Shown: positions 42,223-51,308, counted from the stretch's first letter. The stretch is 64,000 bases of DNA from Hydrogenophaga sp. (GCA_018993155.1 JAGKSX010000112.1:1-64000); one strand, 5' to 3'. Made by a program: numbers and translations. Notes: generated by a model not told the origin, from the letters alone.

Positions 42223-43209
42223 ATGAAGACCCAGGTTCTGGCAGCCGTCCTCGCGGCCGCCTCGCTCGTCGCGGCGGGCCCCGCCCACGCGGAGTACCCC
42301 GACAGGCCCATCAGCCTCATCGTGCCTTTCCCACCCGGCGGCACCGCGGACAACATGGCGCGCGCCCTGCAGCCCGCCCTGCAGCGCGCGCTCAAGCAGA
42401 CCGTGCTGGTGGTGAACAAGGCCGGCGCGGGCGGTGCCATCGGCGTCAGTCAGGTCGCCAACGCACCGGCCGACGGCCACACCGTGCTGCTCTCGCTGCT
42501 GAGCGTGGCCAGCCTGCCCGAGCAGGCCGTGGTCAACAAACAGAAGCCGCCCTTCACGCTCGACCAGCTCACGCCCGTGGCGCTGCTCAGTGCGGAGCCG
42601 GTGGCCATGGTCGTGCCCGAGGCCAGCCCCTACAAGAGCTTTCGCGAACTGATCGCCGCCGCCAAGGCCAGGCCCAACGCCCTCACCTTCGGCTCCACCG
42701 GCTTCTTCGGCGAAGTGCATGTGCGCTCCGAAGCCTTCGTGGACACCGCCGGCATCGATGCCCGCCACATCCCCTACCAGGGCGGTGGGCCGCTGCTCAA
42801 CGCGCTGATCGCAGGCGAGGTGGACTTCGCCCTGCTCTCGCGCGCGCTCACCGCCACGCAGGTGAAAGCGGGCCGGCTGCGCTACCTCGCCACGGCCGGT
42901 GACGAGCCCTGGACCGAACCCGCCGGCCTGCCGCGCATGAAAGACCAGGGCGTCAACTTCGACACCGTGGCCGGCACGGCGGTGTTCATCCCGGCCGGCA
43001 CGCCCGAGGCGGTGGAGCGCAAGCTGCGCCAGGCCGTGGAGGCCGCCGCGCAGGACGCCGAGTTCAAGCAGATGGTCACGCAGACCGGCGGCGCGGTGAA
43101 GTACGTGGCGGGCAACGAGTTCGCCAGCTTCTGGTCGGGCTACGTGAAGGCCATCGCCGTCATCACGCGGCGCATCGCCCAGAGCGAAGCGCAAGGGAAG
43201 GCCCGATGA
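42223..43209 (+). CDS. Bug-family tripartite tricarboxylate transporter substrate-binding protein
   Basis: A 328-residue TctC/Bug-type periplasmic binding protein. Signal peptide LAAVLAAASLVAAGPAHA with cleavage near residue 23, then the family start YPDRPISLIVPFPPGGTADN. A middle region with FGSTGF and HIPYQGGGPLLNALIAGEVD is standard. No TctA/TctB membrane subunits are encoded in the window, as is common for the many orphan Bug proteins of Burkholderiales. First gene of the GntR-controlled cluster. Confidence 0.92.
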   Translation: MKTQVLAAVLAAASLVAAGPAHAEYPDRPISLIVPFPPGGTADNMARALQPALQRALKQTVLVVNKAGAGGAIGVSQVANAPADGHTVLLSLLSVASLPEQAVVNKQKPPFTLDQLTPVALLSAEPVAMVVPEASPYKSFRELIAAAKARPNALTFGSTGFFGEVHVRSEAFVDTAGIDARHIPYQGGGPLLNALIAGEVDFALLSRALTATQVKAGRLRYLATAGDEPWTEPAGLPRMKDQGVNFDTVAGTAVFIPAGTPEAVERKLRQAVEAAAQDAEFKQMVTQTGGAVKYVAGNEFASFWSGYVKAIAVITRRIAQSEAQGKAR

Positions 43210-44186
43210 CCCCCAGGAACCCGGTGTTCATCGGCACGGAGGCCATCGAGCAGCTCATGACCTGGGACGCGCTCATCCCCGCGCTGCGCGCGGCCTACGC
43301 CCAACCTTACGACGAACGCACCAGCCCGCCGCGCACCTTCGCCAAGGGGCCCGACGCCTCGCTTCGCGCGCTGGCCGCCGTGCCGCCGGGCCAGCGTTTC
43401 ATGGGCGCCAAGGTGTTCGGCCGGGGGCGCAACAAGGGCATGAACTACCTCATCTCGCTGGCCGAGCAGGACAGCGGTGAAATCCGCGCGCTGATCGACG
43501 CGAACAAGATCACCGCCTTTCGCACCGCCGCCACGTCCGCGCTGTTCGTGGACGCGTTGGCACCGAACGCGCCCATGCGCCTGGGCGTGCTGGGCAGCGG
43601 CGCCGAAGCGCGCTCGCATGTGCAGGCCATGGCCTCGCTGCGCCCGGTGGAAAGCCTGCGCGTGTACAGCCCCACACCGGCCAACCGAGAGAAGTTCGCC
43701 GCCGACTTTTCCACCGCGCTCGGCATCCGCTGCGAAACCGCCGCCACGCCGGCCGAGGCGCTGCGCGGGGCCAGCGTGGCCATTGCCGCCGCGCGCTCGC
43801 ACGACGAATCGCCCATCCTGCGCGCCGACGCGCTGGCGCCCGGCATGCTGCTGGTCTCGGTGGGCTCCACGCTGCCGGTGCAGCGCGAGATCGATGTGAG
43901 CGTGATTCAACGATGCGACCTCATCGTGAGCGACATGCCCGACGAAGTGACCCACGAGTCCGGCGACATGCGCGCGGCCACCGCCGCCGGCATCGCCTTC
44001 GGCCACAAGATGCATTCGCTCAACGCGCTGGTGCGCGGCGAGATCGCACACACCGGCACGCTGCCGATGTTCAAGTCCGTCGGCTCCGCGCTGCAGGACA
44101 TCGTGGCCGCCGAACTCATCTACGAACGCGCCGTGGCCGCCGGCCTGGCCGTGCCGCTGCCGATCCAGTTTTCCTACAAGCAGTAA
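43206..44186 (+). CDS. Ornithine cyclodeaminase/mu-crystallin-family protein
   Basis: A 326-residue NAD(P)-binding protein of the OCD/mu-crystallin family. The Rossmann motif LGVLGSGAEARSHVQAM, the segment DANKITAFRTAATSALFVDA and the later VSVGSTLPVQREID are typical. Family members are ornithine cyclodeaminases, ketimine or pyrroline-carboxylate reductases, or amino-acid dehydrogenases, so the reaction is not fixed. It overlaps the binding-protein stop by four bases (ATGA). With the DapA-like and ALDH enzymes it suggests catabolism of an amino- or imino-acid. Confidence 0.87.
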   Translation: MTPRNPVFIGTEAIEQLMTWDALIPALRAAYAQPYDERTSPPRTFAKGPDASLRALAAVPPGQRFMGAKVFGRGRNKGMNYLISLAEQDSGEIRALIDANKITAFRTAATSALFVDALAPNAPMRLGVLGSGAEARSHVQAMASLRPVESLRVYSPTPANREKFAADFSTALGIRCETAATPAEALRGASVAIAAARSHDESPILRADALAPGMLLVSVGSTLPVQREIDVSVIQRCDLIVSDMPDEVTHESGDMRAATAAGIAFGHKMHSLNALVRGEIAHTGTLPMFKSVGSALQDIVAAELIYERAVAAGLAVPLPIQFSYKQ

Positions 44187-44270
44187 GCGGTTCTTCTCGC
44201 CGATGCCGGTGTCTCGACACCGAGGTCTCGCTCGCCCATCTTTCCTCTCATCATCCCAAAGGACATCAAC

Positions 44271-45299
44271 ATGGCACTCTACAAAAGAAACGAAGCACGC
44301 GAATGGGCCCACGCCCACCTCAAGGGCGTGGCCAACGTGGTCATCCCCTCCTTCACCGCCGACCTCAAGGGCCTGAACGAAAAGGGCATCCGGCACGACA
44401 TCCGCCACGAGATCGCACTCGGCTTCTCGGGCACGCTGCTGGTCTCCGAAGTGGCGATGAGCCTGGCCGAGTACGAGCAGTTCTTCCAGTGGTCGCACGA
44501 TGAAGCGAAAGACCGGCTGCAACTCATCCACCACGCCAGCTTCAACACGCTGGAAGAGAACATCGAGGCCGCCAGGATCGCCGAGCGCAACGGCGCCGCG
44601 CTCATCCTGCTCTCGTACCCGGCCAACTTCTACGCCGCCACCTCGCAGGACATCTACGACTACACCAAGGCCTTCTGCGACGCCACCAGCCTGGGCGTGA
44701 TGCTGTTCCAGGTGCCGCATTGGGGCTTCGACCGCGTGCACCCCTCGGACATCGACGCCGCCCTCATCCGCCGCCTGCTCGACGACTGCCCCAACATCTG
44801 CGCGCTGAAAGCCGAAGGCGGCATGCCCAGCATCATGGGCTGGGTGGAGGCGTACCGCCTGTTCAGCAAGGAAGTGGTGGTCACCATGCCGCTGGAGCAG
44901 TTCGCGCTCGCGCTCGGCCAGCTCGTGCCCATCCAGTTCATCGGCACCAGCGACACCGAGTACTACGGCGGCATGATCCCGCGCATCTTCAAGCTCATCC
45001 AGGAACAGAAGCACGACGAGGCCACCGCCCTCTACTGGCAGATCAACCCCGCGCGCAAAGCCCGCGCCGCCGCCAATGCCTATTCGGCGCAGGCACAGTT
45101 CCTCAATCGCATGCTGTGGAAATACGAAGGTTGGCTCAACGGCTTCAACGGCGGCCCGCTGCGCCAGCCCACCATGCGCATCAACGAAGGCACCATGAAC
45201 AGTTTGCGCCAGGCTCTGGTCAAATCGGGCATCACGCCGACGGACCTGCCCAACGGCGACTTCTTCACCGGCCGCCACCCGGTGGCCACGGTGAGCTGA
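44271..45299 (+). CDS. Dihydrodipicolinate synthase (DapA)-family lyase or dehydratase
   Basis: A 342-residue class I aldolase-type TIM barrel, longer than DapA (about 290). The Schiff-base Lys is probably K180 in ICALKAEGGMPS. The N-terminus HLKGVANVVIPSFTADLKGL follows the family pattern with a divergent strand 1, and FSGTLLVSEVAMSLAEYEQF replaces the usual GTTGE motif. Relatives act on keto-acids, for example keto-deoxy-sugar acids or pyrroline-hydroxycarboxylate. Followed at 23 bp by an aldehyde dehydrogenase, which often takes the semialdehyde made by such enzymes. Confidence 0.85.
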   Translation: MALYKRNEAREWAHAHLKGVANVVIPSFTADLKGLNEKGIRHDIRHEIALGFSGTLLVSEVAMSLAEYEQFFQWSHDEAKDRLQLIHHASFNTLEENIEAARIAERNGAALILLSYPANFYAATSQDIYDYTKAFCDATSLGVMLFQVPHWGFDRVHPSDIDAALIRRLLDDCPNICALKAEGGMPSIMGWVEAYRLFSKEVVVTMPLEQFALALGQLVPIQFIGTSDTEYYGGMIPRIFKLIQEQKHDEATALYWQINPARKARAAANAYSAQAQFLNRMLWKYEGWLNGFNGGPLRQPTMRINEGTMNSLRQALVKSGITPTDLPNGDFFTGRHPVATVS

Positions 45300-45322
45300 C
45301 CGGCCCTTTCAAGGAGACGCGC

Positions 45323-46771
45323 ATGCACCAGCTTCCCCCCTGCCCCACCCAGCTCTACATCGACGGCGAGTGGCGGCCCTCCCAAGGCGGCAAGAGCTTC
45401 GACGTGACGGACCCCGCCACCGGCGAGATGATCGCCCAGGTGGCCGACGGCGGCCTGGACGACGGCCGGGCCGCGGTGGACGCCGCCGCCACCGCCCTGC
45501 CCGACTGGAGCGCCACCCCGCCGCGCACCCGCGCCGAGGTGCTGCGCAAGGTGCACGCACTGATGATCGAGCGCCTGGAACCCCTGGCGAAGATCATCAC
45601 CCTGGAAAACGGCAAACCCCTGGCCGACAGCCGGGCCGAGGTGCGCTACGCCGCCGAGTTCTTCCGCTGGTATTCCGAAGAAGCCTGCCGCAACCTGGGC
45701 AGCGTGAGCCACGCGCCCGCCGGCGGCTACCGCATCCTCGTGCAGCACCAGCCCATCGGCGTGGTGGTGCTCGTGACGCCGTGGAACTTCCCCGCCGCCA
45801 TGGGCACGCGCAAGATCGCGCCCGCGCTCGCCGCCGGCTGCACCGTGCTGGTGAAGCCCGCCGGCATGACGCCGCTGAGCATGCTCGCGCTGGCCGACCT
45901 GCTGGCCGAAGCCGGCGTGCCCAAGGGCGTGGTCAACATCGTGCCCACCACGAAGTCGGGCGCGCTGGTGGACATGTGGCTGCACGACCCGCGCGTGCGC
46001 CTGGTCTCGTTCACCGGCTCCACCGAGGTGGGGCAGAAACTCATCAAGTCCGCCGCCGACCAGGTGCTCAAGACCCCGATGGAACTCGGCGGCAACGCGC
46101 CCTTCCTGGTGCTCGACGGCGCCAACGTGAAAGACGCGGTGGACGGCGCCATGATTGCCAAGATGCGCAACATGGGCGAAGCCTGCACCGCCGCCAACCG
46201 CTTCTACGCGGGCGACGCCGTCTGCGACGCCTTCACCGCCGAGTTCGTGAAACGCATGCAGGCCCTGCGCATCGGCCACGGGCTGGACGAAAACCACCAG
46301 GTCGGCAGCCTGGTGGACGAACCCACGCGCAAGAAGGTGGACGAACTGGTGCAGGACGCCGTCTCGCGCGGCGCGAAGATTCTGTGCGGCGGCAAGAAGG
46401 TGCCCGGCCCCGGCCACTTCTACGAACCCACCGTGCTGGGCGACGTGCCGCTGGACGCGCGCATCCTGAAAGAAGAGGTGTTCGGCCCCGTCGCCCCCAT
46501 CGTGCGCGTGAAGGGCGGCGTGGAAGCCATGGTGAAGCACGCCAACGACACCGAGTACGGCCTCACCGCCTACCTCTACAGCGCCGACCTGGCGCAAGGC
46601 CTCAAGCTGGCCGAGCGACTGGAGTTCGGCATGGTGGGCGTGAACCGGGGCCTGGTGTCCGACCCGGCCGCGCCCTTCGGTGGCGTGAAGCAGAGCGGCC
46701 TGGGGCGCGAAGGCGCGGCCGAGGGCATGCACGAGTACATGGAGACCAAGTACATCGCCGTCACCTGGTGA
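45323..46771 (+). CDS. NAD(P)-dependent aldehyde dehydrogenase (succinate/ketoglutarate-semialdehyde type)
   Basis: A 482-residue ALDH. General base E254 in MELGGNAP and nucleophile C288 in GEACTAANR are in place; the NAD segment is VTPWNFPAAMGTRKIAPAL and FTGSTEVGQ follows. The sequence resembles the GabD/ketoglutarate-semialdehyde group. ATG 45323 has AAGGAG about 8 nt upstream. Last gene of the cluster. The DapA-like plus ALDH pair is the logic of hydroxyproline or sugar-acid catabolism ending in a ketoacid, but the substrate is not determined. Confidence 0.9.
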   Translation: MHQLPPCPTQLYIDGEWRPSQGGKSFDVTDPATGEMIAQVADGGLDDGRAAVDAAATALPDWSATPPRTRAEVLRKVHALMIERLEPLAKIITLENGKPLADSRAEVRYAAEFFRWYSEEACRNLGSVSHAPAGGYRILVQHQPIGVVVLVTPWNFPAAMGTRKIAPALAAGCTVLVKPAGMTPLSMLALADLLAEAGVPKGVVNIVPTTKSGALVDMWLHDPRVRLVSFTGSTEVGQKLIKSAADQVLKTPMELGGNAPFLVLDGANVKDAVDGAMIAKMRNMGEACTAANRFYAGDAVCDAFTAEFVKRMQALRIGHGLDENHQVGSLVDEPTRKKVDELVQDAVSRGAKILCGGKKVPGPGHFYEPTVLGDVPLDARILKEEVFGPVAPIVRVKGGVEAMVKHANDTEYGLTAYLYSADLAQGLKLAERLEFGMVGVNRGLVSDPAAPFGGVKQSGLGREGAAEGMHEYMETKYIAVTW

Positions 46772-46778
46772 GGACTCG

Positions 46779-47012
46779 CGTGGCTATACTGCCCCGGTCT
46801 CGTCACACAAAGACGTGATCGGGATGGGCGTCCCGTACCTCCGTTACGACGCAAGCCGTAGCGCTTCCACCGCAGTCGCACTGCGGCTTGCTTGTTCGTG
46901 CCTCCAAGTTTTGGCGGCCCGAGCGGGGAGCCGCAAGGCTCGCCGACGAAGTGCAAACGGAGGACGGTACGCCCACCTGTTCGGGCCGCCGCCCCCTACC
47001 CGGGGGCGGCGG
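46779..47012 (+). repeat. Conserved leader element, copy 1 (with promoter -10)
   Basis: A 5' block with TATACT at 46785-46790, then GCCCCGGTCTCGTCACA and GACGTGATCGGG, is repeated in copy 2 at 47919. A 3' block CCTGTTCGGGCCGCC is also shared. It ends in a hairpin CCGCCGCCCCC (46986-46996), loop TACCC, GGGGGCGGCGG (47002-47012). The middle holds another inverted repeat, GCAAGCCG...CGGCTTGC (46851-46892). It lies upstream of the small gene at 47043. It looks like a transcribed, structured leader. Confidence 0.6.
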
Positions 47013-47042
47013 ATCATCCACCCGTTTCGCAGGGAAGCACCC

Positions 47043-47438
47043 ATGGCCACCAAGCCCAACGCGACCGTCGGCATGCGCAGGCGACTGCCGCGCACCAAGC
47101 CACCCACCCTCTCGCTCACCCCAGCGGCCAGCCGCAAGATCCTGGAGTGCACCTCCAAGGCATCGAAACAGGTGGCCATGCTGTCCGACCTGATGGTGGC
47201 CTACCGCATCGCCGAGCGCCACGCCGCGCTGGGCGCCGCCAGCAAGAAGCCCGAAGACGCCGCGCAATCCGTCACGCGAAAAGACGTGGCCGTCCTGCTC
47301 CACGCGCTCAATAGGCAAATGCAAACCCACATCCACCGGGTGTCCGACACCTTGTCGGCCCTGGCCGCGCAGATCGCGGACGCGACGCAAGACCCGGCTA
47401 CGCAGGCTTCTTCCGAGCCAGCCGATCCCAATCTTTGA
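47043..47438 (+). CDS. Small basic protein of unknown function, paralogue 1
   Basis: A 131-residue protein without recognised family. It starts with a basic segment (MRRRLPRTKPPTLSLTPAAS), then helical stretches ILECTSKASKQVAMLSDLMV and VAVLLHALNRQMQTHIHRVS. These positions match the protein at 48103-48459 (ASHRVRVLTQRAS, AGAMLYALNHELVLFMN), so the two are paralogues. ATG 47043 follows AGGGAAG. Both genes have the same kind of leader upstream. The 3' end overlaps the convergent ankyrin gene by 41 bp. Confidence 0.72.
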   Translation: MATKPNATVGMRRRLPRTKPPTLSLTPAASRKILECTSKASKQVAMLSDLMVAYRIAERHAALGAASKKPEDAAQSVTRKDVAVLLHALNRQMQTHIHRVSDTLSALAAQIADATQDPATQASSEPADPNL

Positions 47439-47820
47439 GCGTCTGCAGCAGGCGGTTCTTCGCGTCTGCGTGGGCCTTGCCGAACGTGTTGGTCAGCCAG
47501 CGCCGCATCGCCTCATCGGGCGGCGGCGCGCCGATGGCCTTGAGGCGGTCCATCACCAGCATCACGGCCTGAAAGCTGCCTGAACCCACGGCCATCGCCA
47601 GCGGCGCACGGCCGTCCGACTCGGCCACATCGAGCACGTTGGCACCGTGCTCGATCATGTGCTTGACCAGACCCGCCTTGCCCTCGCGGCAGGCCCAGTG
47701 AAGCGGCACCAGCCCGCCGTCCAGCCGCGCGTTGAAGTCGGCGTCGGGCGCGGCCAGCAGCTCCGGGGCCAGGGGCCAGCCGGAGGCCTTGATCATCTGC
47801 TGGGTTTTCCAATCGCTCAT
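47398..47820 (-). CDS. Ankyrin-repeat protein
   Basis: A 140-residue protein with two ankyrin-like repeats: GGLVPLHWACREGKAGLVKH followed by MIEHGANV, and DGRAPLAMAVGSGSFQAVML. The C-terminal third is a separate helical region (FGKAHADAKNRLLQTLKDWD). No signal peptide. I chose ATG 47818-47820 (MSDWKTQQ); an upstream Met would add 20 His/Pro-rich residues. It sits between the two leader-plus-paralogue units and overlaps the first convergently. A protein-binding role is likely; the partner is unknown. Confidence 0.78.
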   Translation of the reverse strand: MSDWKTQQMIKASGWPLAPELLAAPDADFNARLDGGLVPLHWACREGKAGLVKHMIEHGANVLDVAESDGRAPLAMAVGSGSFQAVMLVMDRLKAIGAPPPDEAMRRWLTNTFGKAHADAKNRLLQTLKDWDRLARKKPA

Positions 47821-47918
47821 GGCTGGGGCTGCTGTCGGGTGGTGGTGGGGTGTGCGAGTGTACGCACCGGCTGCGTGCATGGGAAATGCCGGGGCTCATG
47901 CACCGTGGCGGAAGAACC

Positions 47919-48073
47919 GCGTCGCTATACTGCCCCGCTCACGTCACAACAGCGTGATCGGAGTTGACGTTCCGCCTCCGTCGCTACAAGGCCCGCCGGC
48001 TTCGCGCAGCGTGGGACTGGCACGTCAACCTGTTCGGGCCGCCGCTCCAGCTCCACAAGAGAGGGGGCGGCGG
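47919..48073 (+). repeat. Conserved leader element, copy 2 (with promoter -10)
   Basis: Shares with copy 1 the sequence CGCTATACTGCCCCG (here TATACT at 47926-47931), CGTCACA, CGTGATCGG and the CCTCCGT box, then the AACCTGTTCGGGCCGCCGC block. The terminal hairpin is retained in altered form: CCGCCGCTCC (48039-48048) against GGGGGCGGCGG (48063-48073) with a longer loop. It is shorter than copy 1 in the middle. It leads into the small gene at 48103. Confidence 0.6.
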
Positions 48074-48102
48074 TGTGTCAAACACACGACCGGGAGGCCG
48101 AC

Positions 48103-48459
48103 ATGGTCACCAAAGCCAAAAAATCTCCAATGGATTTGCGCGCGCCGCGCAAGCGCAGCGCTTCCCTCACCTTTTCCTACGACGCGTCGCACCGGGTTCG
48201 CGTGCTCACCCAAAGGGCATCGACCCAGATCGGCCAGCTGCGCCAGCTGATGCCGCTTTACCAACGCACCGAGCGCATCCTCATGCCCGAAGGCCTCAAA
48301 CGCATGCGCGACACCTCGGGCATCCCGGCCGCGCAAATGGAAGCGGGCGCGATGCTGTACGCGCTCAACCACGAGCTGGTGCTGTTCATGAACGGGCTCA
48401 CGGACACCGTCGCGGCGCTGCAGGCCTATGTCGAGGACGCGTCCGGGTCGGACGACTGA
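48103..48459 (+). CDS. Small basic protein of unknown function, paralogue 2
   Basis: A 118-residue paralogue of the protein at 47043-47438. Aligned features: a basic start (MDLRAPRKRSASLTFSYDAS), a helix QIGQLRQLMPLYQRTERI, and AGAMLYALNHELVLFMNGLT then DTVAALQAYVEDA. ATG 48103 has GGGAGG 7-12 nt upstream, better than the upstream in-frame start. No signal peptide or known domain. Both carry a common leader, which argues for a shared, perhaps post-transcriptional, regulation. Confidence 0.72.
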   Translation: MVTKAKKSPMDLRAPRKRSASLTFSYDASHRVRVLTQRASTQIGQLRQLMPLYQRTERILMPEGLKRMRDTSGIPAAQMEAGAMLYALNHELVLFMNGLTDTVAALQAYVEDASGSDD

Positions 48460-48574
48460 GACGGGGTCTTCGATGGCCTGGAGCGGGAACGCCTGTCGGC
48501 TGCTGGCACAGCAGTTGCTAACACCCTGAGCCAGAGAGGCGCTGTGCCCGACACCGCACACCGCCAGCCTTGAA

Positions 48575-48703
48575 GACCGCTAGGGTTCCGGGCGCCGCGC
48601 AGTTGACCACCAACTGAAAGACAGACACGCGGCGCTGTCTGGTCCGAGAGCGGTCGGCCACGATCGTGTGGCTCCACGGAGGGACAAAAGCCCGGGAGAC
48701 GCT
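48575..48703 (+). promoter_or_regulatory. Guanidine-I (ykkC) riboswitch, copy 2
   Basis: CTAGGGTTCCG at 48580-48590, a long hairpin with a GTTG/CAAC tip, TGTCTGGTCCGAGAG at 48636-48650, and CACGGAGGGACAAAAGCCC then GGGAGA ending at 48699. The core blocks are identical to copy 1 while the variable stems differ, so both are real and independently maintained. It ends about 65 nt upstream of the permease gene. It should switch on the guanidine carboxylase pathway when guanidinium accumulates. Confidence 0.94.
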
Positions 48704-48767
48704 GCTGCGCGCTGTGAAGCGCAAGCACGACGCCTCTCCGCTTTTGTTTCCCCGTTCAGGAGCCCGC

Positions 48768-49622
48768 ATGTCTTCCTCGCCACCCGCCATCGAGATCCGC
48801 GCGCCGCAAGCCGGCGCCCGGCGCCGCCGCACCCACCGCCTCTGGACGGTGCGTGCGCCCATCGCCCGGCGCACCTATTGGGTGCTTGCGCTCATCGGCC
48901 TGTTCACCCCTTTGGTGCTCTGGGCGGTGCTGGCGGCCTTCGGCGGGCTGGACCCGGTGTTTCTCCCCGCCCCGCTGCAGGTGCTGACCAAGACCTGGAC
49001 CTGGCTCACCGAAACCGGCCTGCTCGATGACATGGGCATCAGCATCTACCGCGTGGTCACGGGCTTTCTGCTCTCGGCGGTGATCGCGCTGCCTCTGGGT
49101 CTGTTCATCGGCTCGTACCGCGCGGTGCAGGCGCTGCTGGAGCCGCTGACGGATTTCATCCGCTACATGCCGGCGGTGGCCTTCATTCCGCTGGTGATGC
49201 TGTGGGTGGGCATTGGCGAAGGCTCCAAGATCGCCATCATCTTCATCGGCACCTTCTTCCAGATGGTGCTGATGGTGGCCGAGGACGTGCGCCGCGTGCC
49301 GGCCGCGCAGGTGGAGGCGGCGCAGACCATGGGCGCGAACCGCTCGGAGCTGATCGAGAAGGTGATCTTCCCGAGCGCCAAGCCGGCCTTGCTGGACACG
49401 CTGCGCATCACCATGGGCTGGGCCTGGACCTACCTGGTGGTGGCCGAGCTGGTGGCCGCGAACTCGGGCCTGGGTTACGCGATCCTGCGCGCGCAGCGCT
49501 TCCTGCAGACGGACACGATCTTCGCCGGGATCATCGTCATCGGTCTCATCGGGCTGGTGACGGACCAGCTCTTCCGTTTGGCGCACCGCCGCGCCTTTCC
49601 CTGGCTGTACTTGAAGGGCTGA
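48768..49622 (+). CDS. ABC transporter permease (SsuC/TauC type), guanidine operon 2
   Basis: A 284-residue permease of the nitrate/sulfonate/taurine family with about six hydrophobic helices. The coupling motif is AAQTMGANRSELIEKVIFPS. The N-terminal 45 residues are Arg/Pro-rich and cytoplasmic. It is the first gene after riboswitch copy 2. Its cognate binding protein is missing here and is probably the one at 21325-22350. Confidence 0.92.
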   Translation: MSSSPPAIEIRAPQAGARRRRTHRLWTVRAPIARRTYWVLALIGLFTPLVLWAVLAAFGGLDPVFLPAPLQVLTKTWTWLTETGLLDDMGISIYRVVTGFLLSAVIALPLGLFIGSYRAVQALLEPLTDFIRYMPAVAFIPLVMLWVGIGEGSKIAIIFIGTFFQMVLMVAEDVRRVPAAQVEAAQTMGANRSELIEKVIFPSAKPALLDTLRITMGWAWTYLVVAELVAANSGLGYAILRAQRFLQTDTIFAGIIVIGLIGLVTDQLFRLAHRRAFPWLYLKG

Positions 49623-49626
49623 TGCG

Positions 49627-50481
49627 ATGAGCACCCCACACCCCCACACCCAACCTGTGCCCAAGATCGCGATCCGCGATGTGTTCAAGCGCTTCGCCGG
49701 CGCGCCGGTAAACGCGCTCGAAGGCATCAACCTGGACATCCGCGCCAACGAGTTCGTCACCTTCGTGGGCGCCTCGGGCTGCGGCAAGTCCACCCTGCTG
49801 CGCACCATCGGCGGGCTGGAGGTGCAGACCCGCGGCGACCTGCTGGTGGACGGCCAGGCCGTGACCGGCCCGGGCATCGACCGCGCCATGGTGTTCCAGC
49901 ACTACAGCCTGTACCCCTGGATGACGGTGTGCCAGAACATCAAGTTCTGCCGCCAGCTGGCCGCGCACACCGAAGGTCGCACCTCGTCGGATGTGGAGGC
50001 GGCCGACGGCCGGGCCGATGCGCTGTTGCGCCTGATGGGCCTGGAGGCCATGGGCCACGCCTGGCCCAACCAGCTCTCGGGCGGCATGCAGCAGCGCGTG
50101 GCGATCGCGCGCGCGCTGATGGGCCGACCCGACATCGTGCTGATGGACGAACCCTTCGGCGCGCTGGACGCGCAGACGCGCGAGGTGATGCACGACCTGA
50201 TCCGCTACGTGCACAGGCTGGAGAAGGCCACCATCGTGTTCGTGACGCACGACGTGGAGGAAGCGCTGTACCTGGGTGGTCGCGTGGTGCTGATGGCGCC
50301 ACGCCCGGGGCGCATCGACACCGTCTACGAGGTGCCCTTTGGCGACCAGCGCACGCAGGACCTGAAGCACGCGCCGGAGTTCGTGCGCCTCAAGCGCGAC
50401 ATCCTGGACCGCATCCGCGAGACCTCGGGCATGAAGACCGACCTGGAGCAGCTCCAGCGCATGACGGGCGCCCCCGTTTGA
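49627..50481 (+). CDS. ABC transporter ATP-binding protein (SsuB/TauB type), guanidine operon 2
   Basis: A 284-residue ABC ATPase. Walker A GASGCGKST, Q-loop VFQHYSLYPW, signature LSGGMQQR, Walker B IVLMDEPFGALD and H-loop VFVTHDVEEALYLG. This is the sulfonate/taurine/nitrate subfamily that matches the adjacent permease. It starts 4 bp after it. In known guanidine operons an ABC importer of this type accompanies guanidine carboxylase. Confidence 0.92.
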   Translation: MSTPHPHTQPVPKIAIRDVFKRFAGAPVNALEGINLDIRANEFVTFVGASGCGKSTLLRTIGGLEVQTRGDLLVDGQAVTGPGIDRAMVFQHYSLYPWMTVCQNIKFCRQLAAHTEGRTSSDVEAADGRADALLRLMGLEAMGHAWPNQLSGGMQQRVAIARALMGRPDIVLMDEPFGALDAQTREVMHDLIRYVHRLEKATIVFVTHDVEEALYLGGRVVLMAPRPGRIDTVYEVPFGDQRTQDLKHAPEFVRLKRDILDRIRETSGMKTDLEQLQRMTGAPV

Positions 50482-50505
50482 AGCCTTTTTCCGAAGACCC
50501 CACAC

Positions 50506-51300
50506 ATGAACCACACCCTCGACGACACCCCGGTGGACGCCCCCGCGTTCTGGCAAGGCTTTCCCGCCCCCACGCTCGCGGGCGTGGACACCCACCGGGT
50601 GATGTGGAGCGAGATCGTGCCCGGCGGCAGCCACTGGGGCTGGCGCATGCCGCGCGGCAGCGCGATCCGCTTCGTGGCACTGGAGGCCGGCGCGAACGTG
50701 AGCCTGGTGCTCTACAGCGCGCAGGAAAAGCTGGAGCGCTACAACATGCCGGACTCGCTCAAGGCCCAGCACACGGCGCACTACACGCGCGGCCATGTGC
50801 TGATGAGCGACATGGGCCGCAGCATGGCCAGCTTCACGGCAGACAGCCTGGGCTGGCACGACCCGCTGGGCGCACTGCTCGACAGCGAGCTGATGCAGCA
50901 GAAATACGGCGAGCAGCGCTACGAAGCGCACCGCAATGCCATGCACCGCTCGGGCAAGGACGGGTTGCTGATCGAGATCGGCAAGCACGGCCTCGGCAAG
51001 CGCGACCTGATCGCGCCGGTCAACCTGTTCAGCAAGGTGGGGGTGGACGCACAGGGCCGCTTCGCCTTCGTGCCGGACCACGCGAAAGCCGGTGACTTCG
51101 TGGAGCTGCGCTTCGACATGGACGTGATCGCCGCCATCAGCACCGCGCCGCATGGCCTCGACCCCAAGTCGACCTATGCACCGAAGAAGGTGGGCCTGGT
51201 GGCCTGGCGATGCGGTGCCGCACCGGCCGACGACGTGTGCCGCGCCTTCCGGCCCGAGAACGCGCGCGCCCTGCACAACACCGACCTGCTGTACCTGTGA
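50506..51300 (+). CDS. DUF1989 carboxyguanidine deiminase subunit (CgdB-like)
   Basis: A 264-residue protein of the DUF1989 family, formerly called urea carboxylase-associated protein. Features: [20 protein letters not shown] at the start of the fold, [19 protein letters not shown] in the middle and [20 protein letters not shown] towards the end. The partner of the same family follows directly. The two subunits together convert carboxyguanidine to allophanate and ammonia. Assignment to the B subunit follows size and order and is less certain than the family. Confidence 0.88.
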   Translation: MNHTLDDTPVDAPAFWQGFPAPTLAGVDTHRVMWSEIVPGGSHWGWRMPRGSAIRFVALEAGANVSLVLYSAQEKLERYNMPDSLKAQHTAHYTRGHVLMSDMGRSMASFTADSLGWHDPLGALLDSELMQQKYGEQRYEAHRNAMHRSGKDGLLIEIGKHGLGKRDLIAPVNLFSKVGVDAQGRFAFVPDHAKAGDFVELRFDMDVIAAISTAPHGLDPKSTYAPKKVGLVAWRCGAAPADDVCRAFRPENARALHNTDLLYL

Positions 51301-51308
51301 GGGAGACG

